This document shows positions 28,230-36,212 of a stretch of DNA of 64,000 bases, in pieces. Numbering within the stretch: position 1 is the stretch's first letter; every line of letters starts with the position of its first letter. The stretch is from positions 424,501 to 488,500 of the forward strand of contig NZ_FPEJ01000001.1 of assembly GCF_900117445.1 (NCBI RefSeq), in the 5' to 3' direction. Made by a program: the position numbers and the translations under genes. Source of the DNA: Hyphomicrobium sp. NDB2Meth4. GTDB taxonomy: Bacteria > Pseudomonadota > Alphaproteobacteria > Rhizobiales > Hyphomicrobiaceae. The notes under the pieces are model-generated. The model saw only the letters and a program-made list of their open reading frames with translations. It was not told the DNA's origin and did not search any database.

Positions 28230-31091
28230 CTAATGTTCCGGCTCCCCCCGCCGCATCGCCTTGAGCCGGTAGAGCACATCGAGCGCCGCGCGCGGGCTCA
28301 ACTCGTCGGGCTGCAAGTCGTCGACGGCCTTCTCCAGCGGCGAAGGTCCCGCCGGCGGAGCAGCGGTCACCGTGCGACTTACAGCAAACAGTGGCAACTC
28401 GTCGAGGCCGCCGTTTCGGGCGTTCTTGCGGTTTTCGCTCTTTTCGAGCAACCCCAGCACCTCGCGTGCCCTTGCAACAACATCCGCCGGCAATCCGGCC
28501 AGCTTGGCGACCTGGATCCCGTATGAGCGATCGGCCGCCCCTGGCTTCACTTTGTGCAAAAACACGATCTCATCGTGCCATTCGCGCACGTCTATGGTCA
28601 CGTTGGCGACACCGTCGAGCCGCCGCGCGAGCACTGTCAGCTCGTGATAGTGCGTTGCAAACAGTGCCCGCGCTTTGAGCACATCATGCAGGTACTCCAC
28701 GGTCGCCCAGGCAATGGAGAGGCCGTCGAACGTCGCGGTGCCGCGTCCAATTTCATCCAAGATGACGAGCGAGCGCTCACTCGCCTGATTGAGAATCGCC
28801 GCGGTCTCGACCATCTCGACCATGAAGGTCGACCGCCCGCGCGCCAGATCGTCCGAAGCGCCGACGCGGCTGAACAGCCGGTCGACCACGCCGATTATCG
28901 CCGAGCGCGCCGGCACATAGGAGCCCATCTGCGCCAGCACGGTAATAAGTGCGTTCTGGCGCAGGAAGGTGGATTTGCCCGCCATGTTCGGGCCAGTAAC
29001 CAGCCAGATCCGTCCCTTGGCTGTCTCCTCGTCGCCGCCTGCCCCCGCGCCTTCGCCCAGCACGCAATCGTTCTCGATGAACGCATTCGCCTTGGCTACA
29101 CGCAGCGCCTGTTCCACCACCGGATGGCGACCGCCGCGGATATCGAACACCTGGCTCGTATCGATCTGCGGGCGCGTGTAGCCTTCGAAGCGCGCCAACT
29201 CTGCCAGAGCCGCCGTCGCATCAAGCTCAGCAATCGCCGCCGCGACACGCCCCAGCTCATCGGCTTCCTTTTGGATGGCCGCCGCGAGTTCGGCAAAAAT
29301 CTCCTGCTCGAGGTTCAGCGCGCGCTCCGTCGCCGACGCGATCCGCCCTTCGATGTCGACCAGTTCCACGGTCGAGAACCGCACAGCATTCGCCATCGTC
29401 TGGCGATGCCGGAACTGCTCCGCCAGCGGGCCTTCTAGCAGCGGCTTGGCGTTGCCCTGCGTCACCTCGATGTAAAAGCCGAGAATATTGTTGTGGCGCA
29501 CCTTCAGCGTTTTTACGCCGGTCAGCTCGACGTACTTGGTTTCGAGCCCGGCCATCACGCCACGGCCGTCTTCCTTCAGGCGCCGCGCCTCGTCCAGCTC
29601 CGCCCGATAGCCCGAGCGCACGAAGTCGCCATCACGCTTTAAATGTGGAAGCTCATCGGCCAGCGCCGCCTGTAGCTCCTCGCGCAGCCCACCGGCGACG
29701 ACGGTCAGCTCTCCTGCGATACGCGCTAGCTCCGCTGGCAGCCCCATGCCGGCACCCGCCGTAGTCAATAGGCGAGCACAGCTTTCCGCCACGCCGATGC
29801 CATCGCGAACCGCGCCCAGGTCGCGCGGCGAACCGCGCCCGAACCCGAGTCGCGAGATCGCCCGCGCAATATCGGGGGCGGACCGCAGCGCCTCGCGCAG
29901 ATCGCGCCTCAGGTTCTCCTGATCGACGAGGTATCCCACGGCATCTAGCCGCGCGTTGATGCGGGTCACATCGCGCAGCGGGCTTGCAAGCCGCGCCGCC
30001 AGCTCGCGCGCACCCGCACCCGTCAGCGTGCGATCGATCGACGACAGCAGCGAGCCCTGCTTCTCGCCCGAGACCGAGCGCACTAGCTCCAGGCTGGCCC
30101 TGCTCGCCGCATCGATCAGCAGAATCGCATCCGATCCCGATCGCTTGGGCGCGCGCAGAACCGGCGCCCGCCCCATCTGCGTCAGCTCGATATATTTCAG
30201 CGCCGCGCCGATCGCCGCCAGCTCTGCCCGTGAAAAGCTCCCGAACGCGCCAAGCTCGGCAACCTTCAACTGCGCCTTTAGCCCTGCCTCACCCGCAAGA
30301 CTGTCGAAATAGGCACTGGGCACCGGCGTCGGCGCCGCTCCAACGCGCTCCACCCAGGCGCGCAGCTCACCATCGGCATAAAGCGCATCGGGTAGGATCA
30401 CCTCACTCGGGGAGAGCCGTGCCAGCTCACCGGGCAGATCCGCGCCCATCACCTCGCCGACTTCCACCTCTCCCGTGGAGATATCAACCGAAGCGAGCGC
30501 GAGACTGCCATCCATCGCCAGTGCACTACCCATGCCCTGCCCGCCGCTGCGGAACAGCGCCGTCAGATAGTTGCGCGCCTTCTCATCTAGGAGCGTGTCC
30601 TCGGTCAGCGTGCCCGGCGTCACGAGCCGCACCACGTCGCGGCGCACCACCGCCTTTGCCCCACGCTTGCGCGCCTCGGCCGGATCTTCGAGCTGCTCGG
30701 CCACCGCCACGCGATGGCCCGCCTTGATCAGCCGGTGCAGATATTCATCCGCGCGATGGATCGGCACGCCACACATCGGAATATCTTCACCCAGATGCTT
30801 GCCGCGCTTGGTCAGCACGATGCCGAGCGTCGCCGAGGCCGCCACCGCGTCCTCGAAGAACAGCTCGTAAAAGTCGCCCATGCGATACCAGAGCAGGCAA
30901 TCGGGGTTCGCCGCCTTGATCTCCAGGAACTGCGCCATCGATGGCGTGGCTTCGACATTAGTCGGAGACGCGGGCGCCGCAGGGGGCTGCGCGCCGGGGT
31001 CGCTCCGAGGCTCTGCGGGCGCGTGATCCTGCACCGCTTCGTCCTCTGGCAAAGCCTCTAAATCTCTTATTCTTGCGCGCTTTCCCGCCAT
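28230..31091 (-). CDS. mutS: DNA mismatch repair protein MutS
   Basis: MutS recognises mismatches and starts repair. The protein has 953 residues. A proline-rich extension of about 50 residues precedes the mismatch-binding domain, which carries the Phe-x-Glu mismatch reader in WYRMGDFYELFFEDA. Then come connector, lever and clamp domains and the ATPase with Walker A GPNMAGKSTFLRQ (about 700), LVILDEIGRGTATFDGLSIA and FATHYHEL. The ATG at 31091 (MAGKRARIRD) is my start; the frame is open to 31160. It is divergent from maeB. Confidence 0.96.
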   Translation of the reverse strand: MAGKRARIRDLEALPEDEAVQDHAPAEPRSDPGAQPPAAPASPTNVEATPSMAQFLEIKAANPDCLLWYRMGDFYELFFEDAVAASATLGIVLTKRGKHLGEDIPMCGVPIHRADEYLHRLIKAGHRVAVAEQLEDPAEARKRGAKAVVRRDVVRLVTPGTLTEDTLLDEKARNYLTALFRSGGQGMGSALAMDGSLALASVDISTGEVEVGEVMGADLPGELARLSPSEVILPDALYADGELRAWVERVGAAPTPVPSAYFDSLAGEAGLKAQLKVAELGAFGSFSRAELAAIGAALKYIELTQMGRAPVLRAPKRSGSDAILLIDAASRASLELVRSVSGEKQGSLLSSIDRTLTGAGARELAARLASPLRDVTRINARLDAVGYLVDQENLRRDLREALRSAPDIARAISRLGFGRGSPRDLGAVRDGIGVAESCARLLTTAGAGMGLPAELARIAGELTVVAGGLREELQAALADELPHLKRDGDFVRSGYRAELDEARRLKEDGRGVMAGLETKYVELTGVKTLKVRHNNILGFYIEVTQGNAKPLLEGPLAEQFRHRQTMANAVRFSTVELVDIEGRIASATERALNLEQEIFAELAAAIQKEADELGRVAAAIAELDATAALAELARFEGYTRPQIDTSQVFDIRGGRHPVVEQALRVAKANAFIENDCVLGEGAGAGGDEETAKGRIWLVTGPNMAGKSTFLRQNALITVLAQMGSYVPARSAIIGVVDRLFSRVGASDDLARGRSTFMVEMVETAAILNQASERSLVILDEIGRGTATFDGLSIAWATVEYLHDVLKARALFATHYHELTVLARRLDGVANVTIDVREWHDEIVFLHKVKPGAADRSYGIQVAKLAGLPADVVARAREVLGLLEKSENRKNARNGGLDELPLFAVSRTVTAAPPAGPSPLEKAVDDLQPDELSPRAALDVLYRLKAMRRGEPEH

Positions 31092-31268
31092 TGGCGGCTG
31101 TCCCCCACTGCCGCTCCCCTCGGCGGCTCGCAACGATAACGAGACCGCAACACGGGTCAAACGCTGTGCCGGACTTGTTCACGGACAACACAACCGCGTC
31201 CGCTAAGTGATTGTTTGATCTCGCCTGCGAGCATATTGTTCGCGCCCCTTTCAACCGGACATCCGCCC

Positions 31269-33551
31269 ATGACCACCGCCCGCAGCTCCAAGGCAGCCAA
31301 GGCGCGCTTCACCGATCAAGAAGCGTTGCAGTTCCACGCCCAGGGAAAGCCCGGCAAGCTGGAAATCACGCCGACGAAGCCGCTGACCACCCAGCGCGAC
31401 CTCGCGCTCGCCTACTCGCCCGGCGTCGCCGTACCTGTCCTCGCCATCGCTGAGAATCCTGCCACCGCCTACGACTACACCAACAAGGGCAACTTGGTCG
31501 CGGTGGTCTCCAACGGCACGGCGATCCTCGGCCTCGGCAATCTTGGTGCGCTCGCTGCCAAACCGGTCATGGAAGGCAAAGGCGCGCTGTTCAAACGCTT
31601 CGCCGACATCGACGCCATCGACCTTCTCGTCAGCACCGAGGACCCAGATGAGTTCATCAACTCGGTGCGTTACCTCGGGCCCTCGTTCGGCGGCATCAAC
31701 CTCGAAGACATCAAGGCGCCCGAGTGCTTCATCATCGAGCAGCGGCTGAAAGAGCTGCTCGACATCCCCGTTTTCCACGACGACCAGCACGGCACCGCGA
31801 TCATCGCCGCTGCTGGCCTCATCAACGCTGCCGAGCTGACCGGCCGCGACCTGAAGGACATCAAGCTTGTCGTCAACGGCGCCGGCGCCGCCGGCATCGC
31901 TTGCCTCGAGCTGGCCGTCAATCTCGGCATCCCCAAGCAGAACGTCATCCTTTGCGACACCAAGGGCGTCGTCTACCAGGGCCGCAAAGAGGGCATGAAC
32001 CAGTGGAAGTCCGCCTTCGCCGCCAAGACCAAGGCGCGCACGCTCGCTGACGCCCTGAAGGGCGCCGACGCATTCTTCGGCCTCTCCGCCAAGGGCGCCG
32101 TCACCCAGGACATGGTGCGCTCGATGGCGCCCAAGCCGATCATCTTCGCCATGGCCAATCCCGACCCCGAGATCACACCCGAGGAGGTTGCGGCCGTCCG
32201 CGACGACGCCATCATGGCGACCGGCCGGTCCGACTACCCGAACCAGATCAATAACGTCCTCGGCTTCCCCTTCATCTTCCGCGGCGCCCTCGACGTGCGC
32301 GCGTCCACCATCAACGAAGCGATGAAAGTCGCCGCAGCGCACGCGCTCGCCGAATTGGCCCGCGCCGAAGTACCCGATCAGGTCGCCGCCGCTTTCTACG
32401 GCCGTCACGCCACCTTCGGCGCCGAATACATCATTCCCGCGCCGTTCGATCCGCGCCTCATATCTACTGTCCCCGTCGCTGTCGCCAAGGCTGCGATGGA
32501 TTCCGGCGTCGCCCGCAAGCCCATCGTTGACATGGAAGCCTATGTCGCGCGCCTCGAAGGCCGCCTCGACCCGATCGCCGGCTGGCTGCAATCCACCTAC
32601 AGCGCCGTGCGCCAGGACCCAAAACGCATGATTTTCGCCGAAGGCGAGGAGCCCGCCGCAATCCGCGCAGCCCACAGCTATTTCTCGCAAGGCTTCGGCG
32701 TTCCCATCCTCGTCGGCAACGCTGACGCCGTTCGCGAGCAGTTCCGCGCGCTCGGCATGTCGCAGCGACCCGAGTACGAAATCGTCGACATGCGCAAGAG
32801 CCCGCATCTGGAGGAGTTCACCAACTACCTCTACGCGCGCCTGCAGCGCCGCGGCTACTTGCGCCGCGATTGCCAGCGCCTCGCCGCCAACGAGCGCAAT
32901 ATCTTCGGTGCCTTGATGGTCGCGCACGGCTATGCCGACGCGCTCGTCACCGGCATCACGCGCAACTGGCGCAATGTCTTTGACGATGTGCAGCGCGTGC
33001 TCGATCCTGAACCCGGCCGCACCGTCATTGGCGTGTCGCTCGCCATCGTGCGCGGACGCGCCGTGCTCATCGCCGACGCTAGTGTGCACGAGGTGCCGAC
33101 GGCGGCCCAGCTTGCCGACATCACCGTCGAGGCCGCGCGCGCCGCCCGCAACTTCGGCATCGAACCGCGCGTCGCCTTGCTCGCCTACTCCACGTTCGGA
33201 CAGCCGCGCGGCGAGCGTTCCGACCAGATCCGCGAAGCCATCGCGCTCCTCGGCGAACGCCAAGTCGATTTCGAGTACGACGGAGATATGGCGGCAGATG
33301 TCGCGCTCAACCGCGATCTGATGCGGCATTATCCGTTCTGCCGCCTGTCCGATACCGCCAACGTGCTGATCATGCCGGCCTTCCATGCCGCCTCGATCGC
33401 CACGAGCATGCTGGAGGAACTGGGCGGCGCAACCGTCATCGGCCCGATCCTCGTTGGCCTGTCGCGTCCGATTCAAATCTGCGGCTTCGGCGCCAAGGAC
33501 AGCGACCTCGTCAACATGGCCGCCATCGCCGCCCACGATGCCGGCCGCTGA
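31269..33551 (+). CDS. maeB: NADP-dependent malic enzyme with C-terminal phosphotransacetylase-like domain
   Basis: The 760-residue MaeB type converts malate to pyruvate and CO2. The malic enzyme half (about 1-430) has the YSPGVAVPVLAIAENP and FHDDQHGTAII signatures and the NAD(P)-binding NGAGAAGIACLELA. The C-terminal half (about 440-760) resembles phosphate acetyltransferase. In this family that half is not known to have Pta activity and is thought to be regulatory or structural. ATG at 31269. It is divergent from mutS. Confidence 0.95.
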   Translation: MTTARSSKAAKARFTDQEALQFHAQGKPGKLEITPTKPLTTQRDLALAYSPGVAVPVLAIAENPATAYDYTNKGNLVAVVSNGTAILGLGNLGALAAKPVMEGKGALFKRFADIDAIDLLVSTEDPDEFINSVRYLGPSFGGINLEDIKAPECFIIEQRLKELLDIPVFHDDQHGTAIIAAAGLINAAELTGRDLKDIKLVVNGAGAAGIACLELAVNLGIPKQNVILCDTKGVVYQGRKEGMNQWKSAFAAKTKARTLADALKGADAFFGLSAKGAVTQDMVRSMAPKPIIFAMANPDPEITPEEVAAVRDDAIMATGRSDYPNQINNVLGFPFIFRGALDVRASTINEAMKVAAAHALAELARAEVPDQVAAAFYGRHATFGAEYIIPAPFDPRLISTVPVAVAKAAMDSGVARKPIVDMEAYVARLEGRLDPIAGWLQSTYSAVRQDPKRMIFAEGEEPAAIRAAHSYFSQGFGVPILVGNADAVREQFRALGMSQRPEYEIVDMRKSPHLEEFTNYLYARLQRRGYLRRDCQRLAANERNIFGALMVAHGYADALVTGITRNWRNVFDDVQRVLDPEPGRTVIGVSLAIVRGRAVLIADASVHEVPTAAQLADITVEAARAARNFGIEPRVALLAYSTFGQPRGERSDQIREAIALLGERQVDFEYDGDMAADVALNRDLMRHYPFCRLSDTANVLIMPAFHAASIATSMLEELGGATVIGPILVGLSRPIQICGFGAKDSDLVNMAAIAAHDAGR

Positions 33552-33580
33552 GCACCCTCCGCGCGCCTACCCCAATTGCC

Positions 33581-33670
33581 ATCCTCGGCTTCACGCCGAG
33601 GATCCAGCGGGCCGCAACTCCAACGCGCGCTGCGGGCGGATAGCTGGGTCCTCGGGACAAGCCCGAGGAT
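33581..33670. repeat. RPE-like double palindrome after maeB
   Basis: Two hairpins lie in inverted orientation 30 bases after maeB. The left is ATCCTCGGC-TTCAC-GCCGAGGAT (33581-33603) and the right is TCCTCGGG-ACAAG-CCCGAGGA (33649-33669), with CCAGC and GCTGG inside. The whole is an imperfect inverted repeat. Elements built from CATCCTCGGGCTTGTCCCGAGGA-type units recur between genes in many alphaproteobacterial genomes; I recognise it as that kind of REP element. It could also act as a bidirectional terminator. Confidence 0.65.
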
Positions 33671-33712
33671 GACGGTGAGAGGAGGAAGCCGCAACGCCCG
33701 CCGCCGCAAGTG

Positions 33713-33808
33713 GCAAGGCGCCAAGGGCGCCCGGCGCAAGCGCCGGATTTCAGCTTGCGCGGCGCTCATCGCACAGCAGGCTTCTCGCCGCTCGTGTCAC
33801 CAAAACTA
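33713..33808 (-). repeat. Intergenic repeat, phaZ copy (full)
   Basis: On the minus strand directly after the phaZ stop: TTTTGG, then TGACACGAGCGGCG (33799-33786), a variable middle, GCGCAAGCTGAAAT, the perfect hairpin CCGGCG-CTTG-CGCCGG (33746-33731), then GCGCCCTTGGCGCCTTGCC. The block order matches the murJ copy at 21668-21768. Confidence 0.65.
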
Positions 33809-35035
33809 ATCCATAGACAAGATCATGTTCCGCACCAGCGGATAGATCTGGCCTTCCCAGCGGCGCCCGCTGAAGACTCCGTAATGCCCGACGCCTACCT
33901 GCATGTGGTGGCGCTTGAGGTGCGGCCTGAGACTCGAGCACAGGTCGTGCGCCGCCGCGGTCTGCCCGAGCCCGCATATGTCGTCGCGCTCGCCCTCGAC
34001 CGTCAGCAGCGCTGTCTTGCGGATCGCTTTGAGATCGACCGGCTGCCCCCGATACGTGAGCTCGCCTTTCGGCAGCAGCGCATCCTGGAACACCCACTTC
34101 ACCGTCTCCAGGTAGAATTCGGCCGTCAGATCGAGAACCGCGAAGTATTCGTCGTAAAAGGTCTTGATGACCTGCGCCTTTTCGTACTCGCCGTTGCGCA
34201 GGTGCTCGTGCAGCTCCTGATGCGCTGTGTAATGCCTATTGATGTTCATCGACATGAACGCGAACAGCTGCACGAACCCCGGGTATACCTGCCGCCCCCC
34301 GCCGGGATAGCGCCACGGCACGCGCGCAATCAGATTTCGCTCGAACCAGTCTATCGACTTGCTCTGCGCAAGGCCGTTCACCTTGGTCGGATTGACGCGC
34401 ACATCGACCGGACCCGCCATCAGCGTCATGCTGGCGGGCTGAGCTGGATTGCCCTCCGCAGCCATCACAGCAGCCGCGGTAAGCGTCTGAACGCACGGTT
34501 GGCACACCGCCACGACATGCGACCCCGGCCCCATCTTCTCCAGGAACTGCATGATGTACGAAACGTAGTCGTCGAACCCGAACCGGCCCGCGTCCAGGCT
34601 CACATCGCGCGCGTTGTGCCAATCGGTGATGTAAACGTCATGATCGGCGAGCAGGGTGCGCACCGTATTGCGTAGCAGCGTCGCGAAATGGCCCGATAGC
34701 GGTGCCACCACGAGAACCCGCGGCTGCTCGAAGTCGATGTCCTTCTTGAAGTGCAGCAACGTGCCGAAAGGCAGCGTCAGCGCGGCCTCTTCAGTAACCT
34801 CGACCTCGCGATTGCCGACCGTCACCGCAGGAATGCGATAATCTGGCCGTGTATGTGTGAGGCCCGCGCGGGCGACCAGCTCATACGTCGCCGACAGGTT
34901 CCGCATGATGGGAACGCTGGCGTGGTGCCCCCAGGAGCCAGGCGCCAGAGCACCGAGAAGCTCCAAAGAGTGGCGGGCGATCGATTTCGCCGGCTCGACG
35001 AGGTCGGAGTGGGCTTGATAGGCGAGGTAGAGCAT
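33806..35035 (-). CDS. phaZ: Intracellular polyhydroxyalkanoate (PHB) depolymerase
   Basis: A 409-residue protein of the intracellular PhaZ family that mobilises stored polyhydroxybutyrate. It has the family start MLYLAYQAHSDLVEPAKS, the nucleophile-elbow-like VVAVCQPCVQTL with the catalytic Cys (in place of the Ser of lipases), FDDYVSYIMQFLEKMGPG, and a C-terminal catalytic His region (HMQVGVGHYGVFSG). No signal peptide, consistent with action on internal granules. No phaA, phaB or phaC is in the window. It is divergent from the GST gene. Confidence 0.94.
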   Translation of the reverse strand: MLYLAYQAHSDLVEPAKSIARHSLELLGALAPGSWGHHASVPIMRNLSATYELVARAGLTHTRPDYRIPAVTVGNREVEVTEEAALTLPFGTLLHFKKDIDFEQPRVLVVAPLSGHFATLLRNTVRTLLADHDVYITDWHNARDVSLDAGRFGFDDYVSYIMQFLEKMGPGSHVVAVCQPCVQTLTAAAVMAAEGNPAQPASMTLMAGPVDVRVNPTKVNGLAQSKSIDWFERNLIARVPWRYPGGGRQVYPGFVQLFAFMSMNINRHYTAHQELHEHLRNGEYEKAQVIKTFYDEYFAVLDLTAEFYLETVKWVFQDALLPKGELTYRGQPVDLKAIRKTALLTVEGERDDICGLGQTAAAHDLCSSLRPHLKRHHMQVGVGHYGVFSGRRWEGQIYPLVRNMILSMD

Positions 35036-35196
35036 CTAGTCTCATTCAAACGGGCTGACACATTCGGCGAAATTTGATCATCAGGCCTATTGTGCGGCGC
35101 ACAAACGCTAGTGCATCCTGGGGCAACGCGCGAGCGTTTTTTTGCAACACCGTCTACACCCGGCCAAGCCGGGCAAACGCTTAAGGATTAGGCAGA

Positions 35197-35850
35197 ATGG
35201 CAACAGCGGTGCTCACGATCAGCAGCAAGAACTATTCGTCCTGGTCGCTGCGCGGCTGGCTGCTCTGCAAGATGGCCGGGCTCGACTTCCACGAGGAGGT
35301 CATGTCGACTGACGATCCCTCGACCCGCGCCGAACTGCTGCTGCTTTCGCCCTCGTTCCTGGTCCCCTGCCTGGTCAACGACAACGTCAAGGTCTGGGAC
35401 ACCCTTGCCATCGCCGAATACCTCGCCGAGCTAAAGCCGGAAGCTGGCCTTCTGCCAAAAGACATTGCCGCCCGTGCCCACTGCCGCGCGATTTCCGGCG
35501 AGATGCACTCCGGCTTTCACAACCTTCGCTCCGCTTTGCCGATGAACCTCAAGGCCCACTATTCGGGCTTTTCTGTCTGGTCGGGCGCGCTTGGCGACAT
35601 CGAGCGCGTCACCAGCATCTGGCGCGACTGCCTCGATACGTACGGCGGTCCCTTCCTCTTCGGCACGCCCTCCATGGCCGACGCAATGTACGCGCCAGTG
35701 TGTACCCGCTTCCTCACCTATGATGTGAAGCTGGATAGCGATTGTGCCGGTTATTGCGAGACAATCACAAACTGGGCGCCAATGACCGAGTGGATCGAGG
35801 CTGCAAAACTCGAACCTGACGAACTCGAGGAACTCGACGTCGAGTTCTAG
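35197..35850 (+). CDS. Glutathione S-transferase family protein
   Basis: A 217-residue GST-fold protein. The N-terminal thioredoxin-like domain has SSKNYSSWSLRGWLLCKMAG (about 9-28) with a Ser/Tyr cluster at the usual catalytic site, SPSFLVPCLVND with the cis-Pro, and WDTLAIAEYLAEL for gamma-glutamyl contact. The C-terminal helical domain ends with FLFGTPSMADAMYAPVCTRF, the N-capping box region. The subfamily and substrate are not determined. ATG at 35197 after AAGGATTAGGCAG. Confidence 0.88.
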   Translation: MATAVLTISSKNYSSWSLRGWLLCKMAGLDFHEEVMSTDDPSTRAELLLLSPSFLVPCLVNDNVKVWDTLAIAEYLAELKPEAGLLPKDIAARAHCRAISGEMHSGFHNLRSALPMNLKAHYSGFSVWSGALGDIERVTSIWRDCLDTYGGPFLFGTPSMADAMYAPVCTRFLTYDVKLDSDCAGYCETITNWAPMTEWIEAAKLEPDELEELDVEF

Positions 35851-35890
35851 TCGACCTAGCCCAGTTCCATCTTATGACCACTCGCGGATT

Positions 35891-35931
35891 AAGTCGGCTT
35901 ATCCCGCCGCTTCGGGATAATTGCCCGACTT
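35891..35931. other. Long hairpin in the gst-cqsA gap
   Basis: An outer stem AAGTCGG (35891-35897) / CCGACTT (35925-35931) and an inner stem TTATCCCG / CGGGATAA with a 6-base loop form a 15-bp interrupted hairpin, 40 bases after the GST stop. No T-run follows. The surrounding 362-base gap (35851-36212) is AT-richer than the rest of the window. It also holds a G9 run at 36007-36015 and the two CtrA-type boxes, and no convincing ORF. Confidence 0.55.
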
Positions 35932-36040
35932 TGCGCACCGCAATTAATCCGCATACGTAATTCGTAAATTTTAGAAAAGCTTTGCACTTCGCGGACGTTT
36001 CGCCGCGGGGGGGGGTTCCGCCATTGGCGTGTCGTATTGG

Positions 36041-36055
36041 TTAACTATCTATTAA
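36041..36055 (-). promoter_or_regulatory. CtrA-type box 1 upstream of cqsA
   Basis: TTAA-CTATCTA-TTAA matches the TTAA-N7-TTAA recognition sequence of the alphaproteobacterial master regulator CtrA. Read on the minus strand it gives TTAA-N7-TTAAC, the extended form. It lies 158 bases upstream of the cqsA start. It is placed by consensus alone. Confidence 0.6.
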
Positions 36056-36182
36056 GCGCTGCCCCAATTCAGCTCGAAAATTGGCTGATGGTGCAAATAC
36101 AAGTTCAAGAAACTCGGCATTCCAGGCGATTCCGCTCCCGGTCGGCAGAAATGGGATTGCGGTTAACCCACGTCTTTCGTAG

Positions 36183-36198
36183 TTAAGAACTCATTAAC
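36183..36198 (+). promoter_or_regulatory. CtrA-type box 2 upstream of cqsA
   Basis: TTAA-GAACTCA-TTAAC on the plus strand is an exact TTAA-N7-TTAAC CtrA consensus ending 14 bases before the cqsA GTG start. This close to the start, bound protein could repress, or the transcript could start very near the gene. A further TTAAC half-site occurs nearby, at about 36163. Confidence 0.65.
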
Positions 36199-36212
36199 AG
36201 TGAGGGTGGGCA

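Noticed and set aside
31251-33536. A 761-codon open frame on the minus strand, antisense to maeB
   Set aside because: The plus-strand frame is an unmistakable MaeB with malic enzyme motifs. Long antisense frames arise from strong G/C third-position bias; the antisense translation is rich in Asp, His, Gly, Arg and Val without any domain.
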